Of a stretch of 64,000 nucleotides of DNA, positions 20,200-29,714 are shown piece after piece. The stretch covers positions 62,001-126,000 of the forward strand of contig JANJXT010000063.1 in assembly GCA_024708885.1 (NCBI GenBank), read 5' to 3'. The notes under the pieces are model-generated. The model was not told the origin of the DNA. It did no database searches and saw only the letters and a list, made by a program, of their open reading frames with translations. Each line of letters begins with the position of its first letter. The first letter of the stretch is position 1. This stretch comes from Thiobacillus sp. (GTDB taxonomy: Bacteria; Pseudomonadota; Gammaproteobacteria; Burkholderiales; Thiobacillaceae). A program made the position numbers and the translations under genes.

Positions 20200-20354
20200 T
20201 GAACCTGGCAGTTCAACCACAGAGACACAGAGAACAGCGCGCAAAACCATAAGCCTGCATTCCCGCCGTGACGCACCCGATGGATGAGCGGGGAAACGCG
20301 CGGAGTTGCCCTGTTTTTCGGGTTTCTCTGTGCCTCTGTGTCTCTGTGGTGCGT
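20200..20354 (+). repeat. dispersed element family A, copy 2
   Basis: TGAACCTGG...CCACAGAGACACAGAGA ... TCTCTGTGCCTCTGTGTCTCTGTGGTGCG. Confidence 0.9.
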
Positions 20355-20398
20355 AAAAACCCTTGCCGGGCATCGGCTTTGTTGGCATCGTGGCGGCC

Positions 20399-21421
20399 AT
20401 GAGCGCGCGTCCTTCCGTTTCCGTCACCCGCCACCAGATCGCTGCCTGGGTGCTGATGGGCGCCGGGCTGGTTCTCACCATGGCGCTGCACCTGCTGCCT
20501 GCGCTGCTGGCGGCCCTGCTCATGGTGCAACTGGTGCATCTCCTGGCGCCGCGCTTCGTCATCGGCCGGCTCAACCACACCTGGGCCAAGGTGCTGGTGG
20601 TCTCGCTCGTCATCCTCATCGTCCTCGCGCTGCTCGGCGGGCTCGTCACCGGCGCGGTGCTGTACCTGCGCAGCGAGGGCGGCCTGACCGGCCTGCTGGC
20701 CAAGATGGCGGAAATCATCGAGAACTCGCGCGAACTGCTGCCCCCCTGGGCCGCCGAATGGCTGCCGCAGGGCGACGACTCGGTGATCCGCGCCGGTCTG
20801 GTCGAGTGGCTGCGCACCCACGCGCTGGAGTTGCGTCGCTTCGGCGGCGACGCCGGACGCGTCCTGCTGCTGATCCTGCTCGGCCTCATCATCGGCAGTT
20901 TCGTCGCACTGCGCGAGGCGCGTCCCCATAACATCCTGCCCCCCTTCGCGCAGGCACTCGCCGAGCGCGCGCACCGCCTCGGCGACGCCTTCGGCCGGGT
21001 GGTATTCGCCCAGGTGCGCATCTCCGCCCTGAACGCGTTTCTCACCTGGCTCTACCTGAGCGTCGCACTGCCCGCATGCGGTGTGCACCTCCCCTTCGTC
21101 AAGACCATGGTGCTGGTGACCTTCATCGTCGGCCTGCTGCCGGTGCTGGGCAACCTCATCTCCAACACGGTCATCGTCATCATTTCGCTGTCGCACTCGC
21201 TCGCCGTGGCCGGGGGCTCGCTCGCCTTCCTGGTGGTGATCCACAAGCTCGAATATTTCGTGAATGCCCGTATCATTGGCGGGCAGATCAAGGCGCGCGC
21301 CTGGGAACTCCTGATCGCCATGCTGGTGATGGAGGCCGCTTTCGGCATCGCGGGAGTCATCGCCGCGCCCGTGTTCTACGCCTACCTCAAAAAAGAACTG
21401 TCTGACCAGGGACTCATCTGA
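20399..21421 (+). CDS. AI-2E family transporter (membrane permease)
   Basis: hydrophobic protein, GLLPVLGNLISNTVIVIISL and HKLEYFVNARIIGGQI motifs. Confidence 0.9.
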   Translation: MSARPSVSVTRHQIAAWVLMGAGLVLTMALHLLPALLAALLMVQLVHLLAPRFVIGRLNHTWAKVLVVSLVILIVLALLGGLVTGAVLYLRSEGGLTGLLAKMAEIIENSRELLPPWAAEWLPQGDDSVIRAGLVEWLRTHALELRRFGGDAGRVLLLILLGLIIGSFVALREARPHNILPPFAQALAERAHRLGDAFGRVVFAQVRISALNAFLTWLYLSVALPACGVHLPFVKTMVLVTFIVGLLPVLGNLISNTVIVIISLSHSLAVAGGSLAFLVVIHKLEYFVNARIIGGQIKARAWELLIAMLVMEAAFGIAGVIAAPVFYAYLKKELSDQGLI

Positions 21422-21422
21422 C

Positions 21423-21962
21423 ATGTCGCACGAATCCGAATCGCTCGTCATCACCGCCAGCGGCGAAGACAAAATCGGCTTGGTGGAAGGCTTCACCCGC
21501 CGCCTCAACGAAGCCGGCTGCAACATCGAGGAATCACGCATGGCCGCCCTCGGCGGGCGTTTCGCGCTGCTGATGCGCGTCACCGGCAGCTGGGACGCGC
21601 TCGCCAAGCTGGAGTCGCGCCTGCCCGCGGTGGGCGAGGAGCTCGGCCTGTCCATCATCCAGCAGCGCACCCGTGCCAGCCGCCCGGAAAAACCGCTCAT
21701 TCCCTACATGGTCGAAGTCAGTGCGCTCGACCAGCCGGGCATCGTCAACAGCCTCGCCAACTTCTTCGCACGTCTGCACATCAACATCGAGACGCTCGAC
21801 ACCGAGACCTATGCCGCGCCGCACACCGGCGCGCCGATGTTCGCCGTGCGCATGACGCTCGGCATCCCGGCCGACGCGCACATCGCCACGTTGCGCGGCG
21901 ATTTCCTCGATTATTGCGACGACCAGAACCTCGACGCGACCTTCGAGCCGGTGCGCGGCTGA
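21423..21962 (+). CDS. gcvR: ACT-domain glycine cleavage system transcriptional repressor-like protein
   Basis: two ACT-like repeats: LVITASGEDKIGLVEGFTRRL... VSALDQPGIVNSLANFFARLHINIETLDTETY. Confidence 0.8.
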   Translation: MSHESESLVITASGEDKIGLVEGFTRRLNEAGCNIEESRMAALGGRFALLMRVTGSWDALAKLESRLPAVGEELGLSIIQQRTRASRPEKPLIPYMVEVSALDQPGIVNSLANFFARLHINIETLDTETYAAPHTGAPMFAVRMTLGIPADAHIATLRGDFLDYCDDQNLDATFEPVRG

Positions 21963-22091
21963 TGCGCATCCGCCTCCACGCCCTCGCGCGCGCCCACTCA
22001 AAGCCCTTATCGCATGCTGGTCATGACACGCCAATTGCGGTAGCGTTAGCACCGTGCTGAACCATTCGTCAGCCTGGCAAGCGCCGAGGCC

Positions 22092-22107
22092 AGCCAGTCG
22101 ACTGGCT
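22092..22107. repeat. 16-bp perfect palindrome AGCCAGTCGACTGGCT
   Basis: read directly from sequence. Confidence 0.9.
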
Positions 22108-22227
22108 GAAACTCGCGAAGCGAGCCTTGTTCCCCCTCGCCCGCTTGCGGGACAGGACGTCGTGGGAAAGGGAAACGTTCAGGGCGCGCGTCGTTTCATG
22201 TTCTGGGGCGGCGAATCGCCATGAACG
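22104..22227 (+). repeat. dispersed element family B, copy 1
   Basis: CTGAAACTCGCGAAGCG...CCCGCTTGCGGGACAGGAC...TTCATGTTCTGGGGCGGCGAATCGCCATGAACGTT; related to 23032..23130. Confidence 0.6.
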
Positions 22228-22373
22228 TTGGCCCGGGTTTCGACGCACGCCGGAACGACAATGATCGAAGGGTTCTGCACGTGCTTGACATGACAGCGCG
22301 GTATCGCCTCCAGGCTCCCAGGCGCCGCGGCTGGCTGGCTTTTGACACATCCATCACCCAACAGGAGGATTCC

Positions 22374-22961
22374 ATGCAAAAAACCGTGACCACCCTCGCC
22401 GTTCTGGCCCTGCCCGCGCTGTTTGCCGGCTGCGCGAGCGGCCCCACCGCCGAGGAGCAGGCCGCGCTGGTGGCCGACGCACGCAAGGCGTCCGGCGCAC
22501 TGATCCAGAAACTCGGCGGCGAACTGCAAGCCGCGATCAAGGAGAAAGGGCCCGCCGACGCCATCAGCTTCTGCAAGGAACGTGCGCCGCAGGTGGCGGC
22601 CGAGATTTCCAAGCAGTCCAACTTCGACGCGAAGCGGGTCAGCCCGAAGAACCGCAACCCCGCCGGCGTGCCCGACGCCTGGGAAGCCGAGGCGCAGGCC
22701 GGACTGGAGAAGCGCCTCGCCGCCGGCGAGGATCCGAAGACGCTCGACACCTGGCAGATCGTCGACACGCCCTCCGGAAAGATGTTCCGCTTCGCCAAGG
22801 CGCTGCCGGTGCAGCCGCTGTGCCTGACCTGCCACGGCGACCCCGCGACCATCCCCGAACCGGTGAAGGCGCGCCTGGCCGCGGAATACCCGCAGGACAA
22901 GGCGACCGGCTACGGGCCCGGCACGGTACGCGGCATCATCACCATCAAGCGCGCGCTGTAA
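22374..22961 (+). CDS. DUF3365 (Tll0287-like) heme-binding lipoprotein
   Basis: signal peptide with LFAGC lipobox; CLTCHGDP heme motif. Confidence 0.88.
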   Translation: MQKTVTTLAVLALPALFAGCASGPTAEEQAALVADARKASGALIQKLGGELQAAIKEKGPADAISFCKERAPQVAAEISKQSNFDAKRVSPKNRNPAGVPDAWEAEAQAGLEKRLAAGEDPKTLDTWQIVDTPSGKMFRFAKALPVQPLCLTCHGDPATIPEPVKARLAAEYPQDKATGYGPGTVRGIITIKRAL

Positions 22962-23031
22962 GCACGGCCGGGAAATTTCCGCGAGACGCCCTTCAGTCTC
23001 GCGCGCCGCAGCCGTTATATCGAATCGTTAA

Positions 23032-23130
23032 GCCGAAACCTCGCGCAGCGTTTCCGTGTCCCGCTCGCGGGAGAGGGACACGCGCAGCGCCGGTTTCAGG
23101 GTCTGGGGTGGCAAGACGCCATGCCCGTTA
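23032..23130 (+). repeat. dispersed element family B, copy 2
   Basis: CCGAAACCTCGCGCAGCG...CCCGCTCGCGGGAGAGGGAC...TTCAGGGTCTGGGGTGGCAAGACGCCATGCCCGTT. Confidence 0.6.
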
Positions 23131-23161
23131 AGCACACGATCGATTTCAAGGAGGCTGCGGC

Positions 23162-24514
23162 GTGCTGAACCGTCTCGTAGGAATGCTCTCTGGCAATCAG
23201 AAACCGGCGCCGGCCGAGCCGGCGCCTGCTGCGCGCGCGCCCAGGGCGGTCGAAGCGCCCGCGGCTGCCAAATCATCCGAAAAACACCATTCGGTGATGC
23301 GCCGCGAGGCCATGCTCGGACGCGACCAGCGCGTGGCCGCGTACACCTTCATGCTGCGCCGTGACAGCGGCGAACGCGACGAGACCCTGCCCGAAGTACG
23401 GCAGCTGATCGACGAGACGCTGCTCGACAACCTGCGCAGCATGGATATCGCGCGGCTTCTCGGCCAGCGCAAGGCTTTCGTGCCGCTTCGGCCCGCATCG
23501 CTGACGCATCCGCTGATCGAGGACTGGCCGGCAGCCGGTACCGTATGGACGCTGAAAATCACCAGCGCCAACCCCCCGGACGAGGCGCTGCTTGCGCGCA
23601 TGAGCGAACTCAGGGCACGCGGCTTCCACTTCGCCATCGACGCCGAGGCCGCGATGCGGCCGGACTGGCAAAGCCTGCTGCAGCACGCGGACTACGTGCT
23701 GGTCGGCATCGCCCATGAGGACATGTCTGCCGTCACCGCACAGATGGCCGGGGTGTCGCGCCTGGCGACCGGCAAGCAGTTCGTCGCGACCGAGGTGCAG
23801 ACGCTGGAAGCCTTCCACATGTGCCACAAGCTGCAGTTCGCCTTTTTCATGGGGCCGTTCATCACCCGCCGCGAAAAACTCGACCAGCCGGTGGTCGGAC
23901 CGTCGCGCGCCAAGGTGCTGAGCCTGATGAACCGGGTGCGCACCGGCGCCGAGCTGCCCACACTGGCCGAGCAGTTCCGCCACGATCCGGCCCTCTCGGT
24001 GCGCCTGCTGCGCTACGTCAACTCGCCCGGCATGGGTCTGCAGAACAAGATCGGCGGCATCGAACAGGCGCTCATGGTGATGGGCCAGGACAAGCTGTAT
24101 CGGTGGCTCACCATGATCCTGTTCACCGGCGGCAAGACGCAGGATCTCGACCATGCGGTGCTGGAAAACGCGCTGGCCCGCGGCCGGCTCGCCGAGCAGC
24201 TCGCCGGCCGCGCGCTGTTCGCCAAGGCGCGCGATGAAATTTTCGTCGCCGGCCTGTTCTCCATGCTCGACGTGGTGATGCGCGTGCCAATCGAACAGGC
24301 CCTGCAGCAGATCAGCCTGCCGGCCGAGATCAGCGAAGCCATCCTGCACCGGCGCGGCCCCTATGCGCCCTACCTGGCGCTGGCCATCGCCTGCGAAGAG
24401 GACGATCAGCAGAGCATCGAGACGCTGGCGAAATCGATCGACCGCGAGGTCGCCGAAATCAACGCCGCGCACATGGACGCGCTCCTGTGGGCGCAGCAGA
24501 TGGCCGAGGAATGA
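23162..24514 (+). CDS. EAL/HDOD-domain signalling protein
   Basis: [18 protein letters not shown]... N-terminal EAL-like; [33 protein letters not shown] start. Confidence 0.85.
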   Translation: MLNRLVGMLSGNQKPAPAEPAPAARAPRAVEAPAAAKSSEKHHSVMRREAMLGRDQRVAAYTFMLRRDSGERDETLPEVRQLIDETLLDNLRSMDIARLLGQRKAFVPLRPASLTHPLIEDWPAAGTVWTLKITSANPPDEALLARMSELRARGFHFAIDAEAAMRPDWQSLLQHADYVLVGIAHEDMSAVTAQMAGVSRLATGKQFVATEVQTLEAFHMCHKLQFAFFMGPFITRREKLDQPVVGPSRAKVLSLMNRVRTGAELPTLAEQFRHDPALSVRLLRYVNSPGMGLQNKIGGIEQALMVMGQDKLYRWLTMILFTGGKTQDLDHAVLENALARGRLAEQLAGRALFAKARDEIFVAGLFSMLDVVMRVPIEQALQQISLPAEISEAILHRRGPYAPYLALAIACEEDDQQSIETLAKSIDREVAEINAAHMDALLWAQQMAEE

Positions 24515-24774
24515 CCGGGGCGGCCTGGTTCGTCTACATCCTGCGCTGCGCCGACGGCACCCTCTACACCGGCATCACCACCGACATCGCCCGCCGCCTC
24601 GCCGAACACAACGGCGAAGCGGGCGGCGGCGCACGCTACACGCGCAGCCGCCGCCCGGTCGTGCTCGCACACCTGGAGCCCAGCGCCGACCGTGCCGCCG
24701 CCGCGCGCCGCGAAGCCGCGATTCGACGCCTCGACCGCGCGCGCAAGCTGGCGTTGTGTGCGGCTGCGCCGTGA
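24511..24774 (+). CDS. GIY-YIG nuclease family protein
   Basis: [29 protein letters not shown]. Confidence 0.93.
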   Translation: MTGAAWFVYILRCADGTLYTGITTDIARRLAEHNGEAGGGARYTRSRRPVVLAHLEPSADRAAAARREAAIRRLDRARKLALCAAAP

Positions 24775-24844
24775 TGCGGGCCGTCCTGCGCCGCAATCGC
24801 AGCCGCTGGTTTCCCCTCCTATATTGATGGTATAGTTCGGCGCA

Positions 24845-24882
24845 ATACCGCCCAGGCCGGGCTTCGGCCCGGGCGGTTTTCA
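24845..24882 (+). terminator. strong GC hairpin plus T-run in the rnk 5' leader (terminator or attenuator)
   Basis: ACCGCCCAGGCCGGGC-TTCG-GCCCGGGCGGTTTTCATTTTT. Confidence 0.8.
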
Positions 24883-24910
24883 TTTTTGCGCCTTCCCGCA
24901 GGAGATCGCC

Positions 24911-25327
24911 ATGGAAATCAAGACCCGCCCCGCCATCATCGTATCCGAGCGCGACCTGGAGCTTCTCGAAGCCATGCTGGCCGGCCTGGCGGACGAACAG
25001 CCCAGCGTGGACGCGCTGCGCGAGGAGCTCGACCGGGCGCAGATCGTACGTTCCGACGCGATGCCGCCCGACGTGGTGACGATGAATTCGCGCGTGCGTT
25101 TCGTCGTCGAGCCGGCGGGGCGCGAGGTGGAGGTGACCCTGGTGTATCCGCGCGATTTCACCGGCAGCTCCGACCAGCTGTCGGTGACCACGGCGGCGGG
25201 CGTGGCGGTGCTTGGCCTTGCGGTCGGGCAGCAGATCGAATGGGTCGCGCCCAACGGCCAGACGGTGCGCGCACGCATCGTCGGCGTCACCTATCAGCCG
25301 GAGCGCGAGGGCGACTACGAGCGCTGA
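24911..25327 (+). CDS. rnk: nucleoside diphosphate kinase regulator Rnk
   Basis: MEIKTRPAIIVSERDLELLEAML...VTLVYPRDF...LGLAVGQQIEW. Confidence 0.92.
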   Translation: MEIKTRPAIIVSERDLELLEAMLAGLADEQPSVDALREELDRAQIVRSDAMPPDVVTMNSRVRFVVEPAGREVEVTLVYPRDFTGSSDQLSVTTAAGVAVLGLAVGQQIEWVAPNGQTVRARIVGVTYQPEREGDYER

Positions 25328-25340
25328 ACCGGTTCGCGGG

Positions 25341-26231
25341 ATGTCGGTTCCAGCCGCCTATCTCGGCATCATCCTCATCTGGTCGACCACGCCGCTGGCG
25401 ATCCAGTGGAGCGCGCAGGGGGCGGGGTTCAGCTTCGCGGTGATGGCGCGCATGGTGATCGGGCTGGCGTTCTGCCTGGCGCTGCTGCGCGTCACGCGCA
25501 CGGTGATGCCGTGGCACGCTGCGGCGCGGCGCCTGTATGCGGCGAGCGGGATGGCGCTGTGCGCGTCGATGCTGTTCACCTACTGGGGCGCGCTCTACGT
25601 GCCGTCGGGGCTGATTTCGGTGATCTTCGGCCTGATGCCGCTCGCCGCCGGGGTGTTCTCCGCGCTGTGGCTCGCCGAGCGCACGCTGACGCCGCTGCGG
25701 CTTGCGGGGCTGGCGCTCGCGCTCGCCGGCCTGTGGTTGATCTTCGGCCAGCCATGGCCGGGGGCGGAGCGTGCCACGCTCGGCGCAGCGGCCGTGGTGG
25801 CGGGCCTGCTGCTGCAAGCGCTCGGACTGGTATGGACCAAGCGGCTGGGGGTGGGGGTTTCCTCGCTGGCGCTGACCACCGGCTCGCTTGCGGTGGCGGT
25901 GCCGGGTTTCGCGCTGGCGTGGCTGCTGTTCGACGGCGCGCGGCTGCCGGCAGAACTGTCCGCACGAACGGGCGCGGCGATCGTCTACCTCGGCGTCCTG
26001 GGTTCGGTGGTCGGCTTTACGCTTTACTACTTCGTCATCAAGCACCTCGACACCGGGCGCGTCGCGCTGATCGCGCTGCTCACGCCGGTCTCGGCCCTGC
26101 TCCTGGGGCAGACGCTCAACCACGAACGCATCCCGGCGATGGGTTGGGCCGGCATCGCGCTGATCGGTGCCGGCCTCGTGCTGTACGAATGGCGCGCCCT
26201 GCGCCCGTTGCGCCGACCCATTATTTCTTGA
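25341..26231 (+). CDS. EamA/DMT family transporter
   Basis: ten-TM pattern, LGSVVGFTLYYFVIKHLDTGRVALIALLTPV. Confidence 0.92.
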   Translation: MSVPAAYLGIILIWSTTPLAIQWSAQGAGFSFAVMARMVIGLAFCLALLRVTRTVMPWHAAARRLYAASGMALCASMLFTYWGALYVPSGLISVIFGLMPLAAGVFSALWLAERTLTPLRLAGLALALAGLWLIFGQPWPGAERATLGAAAVVAGLLLQALGLVWTKRLGVGVSSLALTTGSLAVAVPGFALAWLLFDGARLPAELSARTGAAIVYLGVLGSVVGFTLYYFVIKHLDTGRVALIALLTPVSALLLGQTLNHERIPAMGWAGIALIGAGLVLYEWRALRPLRRPIIS

Positions 26232-26565
26232 ACAGGTCTTCGGGCGGCGCCGCGGTGTCCGGCTTGGCGGGCGCACCGCCGAACAGCGCATCGAGCGCGC
26301 TGCGGCTCGCCTGCGCCACCGCGACGCCGCCGCCCTTGTAGGCTTCGGGGCGCGGCACGAACCAGCCGCAATCGTTGGCGCGCGTCTTGTCGGCGACACG
26401 CTCGGCGGCGAGTTCGCGGCACTGCCCCGCGCGGTGGGCGTCGTAGTGGCGGCACAGCCGGCACACGTACAGATCGGCACGACAGCTCGGGCAGCTGTCG
26501 CGGCGGCCGAGCGGCAGCGGCATGCCGGCAAGGCTCGCGCCGCATTTCCAGCATTGCAGGCTCAT
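26221..26565 (-). CDS. small zinc-ribbon protein
   Basis: MSLQCWKCGASL...CPSCRADLYVCRLCRHYD; 114 aa; converges on and overlaps EamA by 11 bp. Confidence 0.8.
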   Translation of the reverse strand: MSLQCWKCGASLAGMPLPLGRRDSCPSCRADLYVCRLCRHYDAHRAGQCRELAAERVADKTRANDCGWFVPRPEAYKGGGVAVAQASRSALDALFGGAPAKPDTAAPPEDLFKK

Positions 26566-26591
26566 GCGTTCACCTCGGTGCAGTGCCCATG

Positions 26592-27881
26592 TCAGTGCGC
26601 CGCGGACGGCGGTGGCGTCCCCTGCGCGAAGCGGCCTTCCGCACGCGCGGCGGCATGGGTCTGCTCGACGTGGGCGAACACGCCGGGGGCCGGATAACCG
26701 TCGGCCGGCAGGCCATGCACCACCTGGTAGCGGCGGATGGCCGACTGCGTCAGCGGGCCGAGCAGGCCGTCGGGCGTGCCGGTGTCGAAGCCCAGGTCGG
26801 TCAGCGCCTGCTGCAGTGCGGCGAGCTGCGCCGTGCTGAGCGCGCCGGGCTCGCCGGCGGCGGGGATCCCGGCGCCGCCGGCCAGACGCTCGCCGAGCTG
26901 CGCGACCGCCAGCGCGTAGTTCACCGAGCGGTTCCACTGCATCACCACGTCGAAGTTGTCGAACACCATGAAGGCCGGCCCCTGCCAGCCCTGCGGCAGC
27001 ACGATGGCGGCCCGTCCGGCGACCGCCGGCAGCGCGCCGCCGTCGGCGGCCGTGACGCCGCTCGCCACCCAGTTGGCGAGCGGCTGGCGGTTGGCAACGC
27101 GCGCGCGGCGCCAGTCGAAATCCTGCGGCAGGCGCACGGCGACGGCAATCGGCTCGCCGCTGCGCCAGCCGGCTTGCCGCAGATAGTTGCCGGCCGAGTA
27201 CAGCGCATCCGGCAGCGAGCCCCACAGGTCGATGCGGCCGTCGCCGTCGGCGTCGCGCGCGTAGGCGCGGAAGGTCGTCGGCATGAATTGCATGTGCCCC
27301 ATCGCGCCGGCCCACGAACCCTTCATGTCGGCCGCGGCGACGTGGCCGGCGTCGACGATGCGCAGGGCGTCGAGCAACTGGCGGCGGAAAAACGCGCTGC
27401 GCCGGCCGTCGTGCGCCAGCGTGGCGAGGCTGGCGGGAATGTTGAAACCGCCCATTTGCGCGCCGTAGTGCGTCTCCAGGCCCCAGAACGCGGCGAGCAC
27501 CGTCTTGGGCACGCCATACTGCGCGTCCACCGCGTCGAACAGTCCGGCGTTTGCCGAGAGCGCCGCCTGCCCGCGTGCGACCTGGGTCGCGGTGACGCGC
27601 CGCGCGAGATAGTCGGAGAAGGTTTGCAGGAATTCCGGCTGGCGGCGGTCGAGTTCGATCACGCGCTCGACGGGTTTCACGTCCGCCAGTGCGGCATCGA
27701 GCGTGGCGGCGGAAATGCCCTGCGCGGCGGCGTCCTGGCGGAAGGCGGCGAGCCAGTCGTCGAACGCGACCTGCGCGTGCGCGGGAAAAACCGTCCAGGC
27801 GGCGAGAAGCAGCGCGGTACGCACGGCCCGCTTCCGCAAGCGGGAGCGGGCGCGAACGCCAGGTCCAAACCGATCAACCAT
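26592..27881 (-). CDS. mltB: lytic murein transglycosylase B family with C-terminal peptidoglycan-binding domain
   Basis: GLETHYGAQMGGFNIPASLATLAHDGRR; SWAGAMGHMQFMPTTF; PG_binding_1-like tail. Confidence 0.93.
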   Translation of the reverse strand: MVDRFGPGVRARSRLRKRAVRTALLLAAWTVFPAHAQVAFDDWLAAFRQDAAAQGISAATLDAALADVKPVERVIELDRRQPEFLQTFSDYLARRVTATQVARGQAALSANAGLFDAVDAQYGVPKTVLAAFWGLETHYGAQMGGFNIPASLATLAHDGRRSAFFRRQLLDALRIVDAGHVAAADMKGSWAGAMGHMQFMPTTFRAYARDADGDGRIDLWGSLPDALYSAGNYLRQAGWRSGEPIAVAVRLPQDFDWRRARVANRQPLANWVASGVTAADGGALPAVAGRAAIVLPQGWQGPAFMVFDNFDVVMQWNRSVNYALAVAQLGERLAGGAGIPAAGEPGALSTAQLAALQQALTDLGFDTGTPDGLLGPLTQSAIRRYQVVHGLPADGYPAPGVFAHVEQTHAAARAEGRFAQGTPPPSAAH

Positions 27882-29640
27882 GTTTCTGCAACCAGAATTC
27901 GAGCAGCGCCAGGTGCCACAGCTTGCTGCCCTGGATGCGGGTGTGGTGCTGCTCCGGCGCCGCGAGCAGCGTGTCGACGTAGGCGCGGTTGTAGAGCCCG
28001 CGCGCACGGCATGCGTGCGAATCGAGAATGTCGCGCATGAAATCGAGAAACTCGCCGCGCACGTATTTCAGCGCCGGCATGGGGAAATAGCCTTTCTTGC
28101 GGTCGATCACCGCGTCGGGAATCAGTCCTCGCGCAATCTCCTTCAGCACGTGCTTGCCCTCGGAGGCGAGTTTCAGTTCGGGCGGCATCGCCGCCGCAAG
28201 TTCGACCAGCTGGTGGTCGAGGAATGGCACGCGCGCTTCGAGCCCCCATGCCATGGTCATGTTGTCCACGCGCTTCACCGGGTCGTCGGTGATGAGCATG
28301 GTGGTGTCCATGCGCAATACCTGATCGATGAATTCGTCGGCAAAAGGTTCCGTGAGATGCGCGGCGACAAGTTCGCCGGTGTGATCCGGCCCGCGATACG
28401 CCGACTGCACCATCTCCAGGAATTCGTCGTGGTCGCGGTCGAAGTAATGCTTGCGGAAGCGTGCCAGCGCACTGCCCGTGGTTTCCGCCGCCATCCGTGG
28501 ATACCAGAAATAGCCGCCGAACACCTCGTCCGCGCCCTGGCCGCTCTGCACCACCTTCACCGTCTTGCTCACCTGCTCGGCGAGCAGGTAGAACGCCACC
28601 GCGTCCTGCGCGAACATCGGCTCGCTCATCGCATCGACCGCTTCGGGCAGGCGGCGCAGGACTTCGGCGTTGGGGATGAGGTACTTGTGGTGGCGCGTAC
28701 CGTACATCGCCGCCACCGGGTCGGAATACTCGAACTCGCTGCCGCGCTCCTCCGGCTGGTCCTCGAAGCCGACCGAGAAGGTCATCAGGTCCGGCACGCC
28801 CTGCTCGGCGAGCAGCGCGACCAGGAGGCTCGAATCAAGGCCGCCGGAGAGCAGCACGCCGACCTTGACGTCGGCAATCTCGATACGCTTCTTCACCGCC
28901 TGGCGAAGGCTTTCGTGGATCGCCTCGGTCCATTCGGCCGCACGCTTTGGCATCGCCGGGCGCTGCGCCTTCAGCGACCAGTAGCTGCGCTGCGCGATCT
29001 CGCCGCGCGCGTTCACCTTCATGGTGGCGCCGGGCGCGAGCTTGCGCACGCCCTGGTAGATCGTGCGCGGCGCCGGCACCACGGCATGCAGGGTGAAGAG
29101 ATGATGCAGCGCGACCGCGTCGATGCCGGTGTCGACGCCGCCCGCGGCGATGAGCGCCTGCGGCGTCGAGGCGAAACGGAACACCTGCGGCGTTGCGCTG
29201 AAGTAGAGCGGCTTGATGCCGAGGCGGTCGCGCGCGAGGAAAAGCGTGTCGCGGTTCCGGATGGCGAAGGCGAACATGCCGTGCAGGCGCTCGACGCAGG
29301 CCTCGCCCCACTCCAGCCAGGCGCGCAGGATGACCTCGGTGTCGCCGTCGGAATGGAAGGCGTGGCCGCGCGAGATCAGCTCGGCGCGCAGCTCCGGGTA
29401 GTTGTAGATGGTGCCGTTGAACACCAGCGCGGCGCCGGTCGCGGCGTCGACCATCGGCTGCGCCGAGCGCGGCGACAGGTCGATGATCGCCAGGCGCCGA
29501 TGGCCCAGCCGCAGCGCGCCGTCGGCATGCTGCCCCTCGGCGTCGGGCCCGCGCCGCGCCAGCCGGGCAAGCATGCGCGCCATGGTGTCCGCAGCGGGCG
29601 CCTGGCCGTCGAAACGAAATTCACCTGCTATGCCGCACAT
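27874..29640 (-). CDS. asparagine synthase-family amidotransferase (N-acetylglutaminylglutamine amidotransferase-like)
   Basis: MCGIAGEFRFDGQ... GAT-II N-term plus asparagine synthase domain SGGLDSSLLVALLAEQG; 588 aa. Confidence 0.85.
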   Translation of the reverse strand: MCGIAGEFRFDGQAPAADTMARMLARLARRGPDAEGQHADGALRLGHRRLAIIDLSPRSAQPMVDAATGAALVFNGTIYNYPELRAELISRGHAFHSDGDTEVILRAWLEWGEACVERLHGMFAFAIRNRDTLFLARDRLGIKPLYFSATPQVFRFASTPQALIAAGGVDTGIDAVALHHLFTLHAVVPAPRTIYQGVRKLAPGATMKVNARGEIAQRSYWSLKAQRPAMPKRAAEWTEAIHESLRQAVKKRIEIADVKVGVLLSGGLDSSLLVALLAEQGVPDLMTFSVGFEDQPEERGSEFEYSDPVAAMYGTRHHKYLIPNAEVLRRLPEAVDAMSEPMFAQDAVAFYLLAEQVSKTVKVVQSGQGADEVFGGYFWYPRMAAETTGSALARFRKHYFDRDHDEFLEMVQSAYRGPDHTGELVAAHLTEPFADEFIDQVLRMDTTMLITDDPVKRVDNMTMAWGLEARVPFLDHQLVELAAAMPPELKLASEGKHVLKEIARGLIPDAVIDRKKGYFPMPALKYVRGEFLDFMRDILDSHACRARGLYNRAYVDTLLAAPEQHHTRIQGSKLWHLALLEFWLQKHG

Positions 29641-29661
29641 GTCTTTGCAAAATCGGTTCTA

Positions 29662-29706
29662 TCCGCGAAGGGCGCGAAGCAAAGCATGTGGCGTTCCCTT
29701 CGCGGA
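29662..29706. repeat. inverted-repeat hairpin TCCGCGAAGGG/CCCTTCGCGGA
   Basis: perfect 11-bp arms, 23-nt loop, between srkA and the amidotransferase gene. Confidence 0.85.
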
Positions 29707-29714
29707 CAAGACAA

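Noticed and set aside
20213-21700. 495-aa minus-strand ORF
   Set aside because: Antisense to the AI-2E permease and gcvR; its C-terminus is translated repeat family A (TTETQRHRETRKTG).
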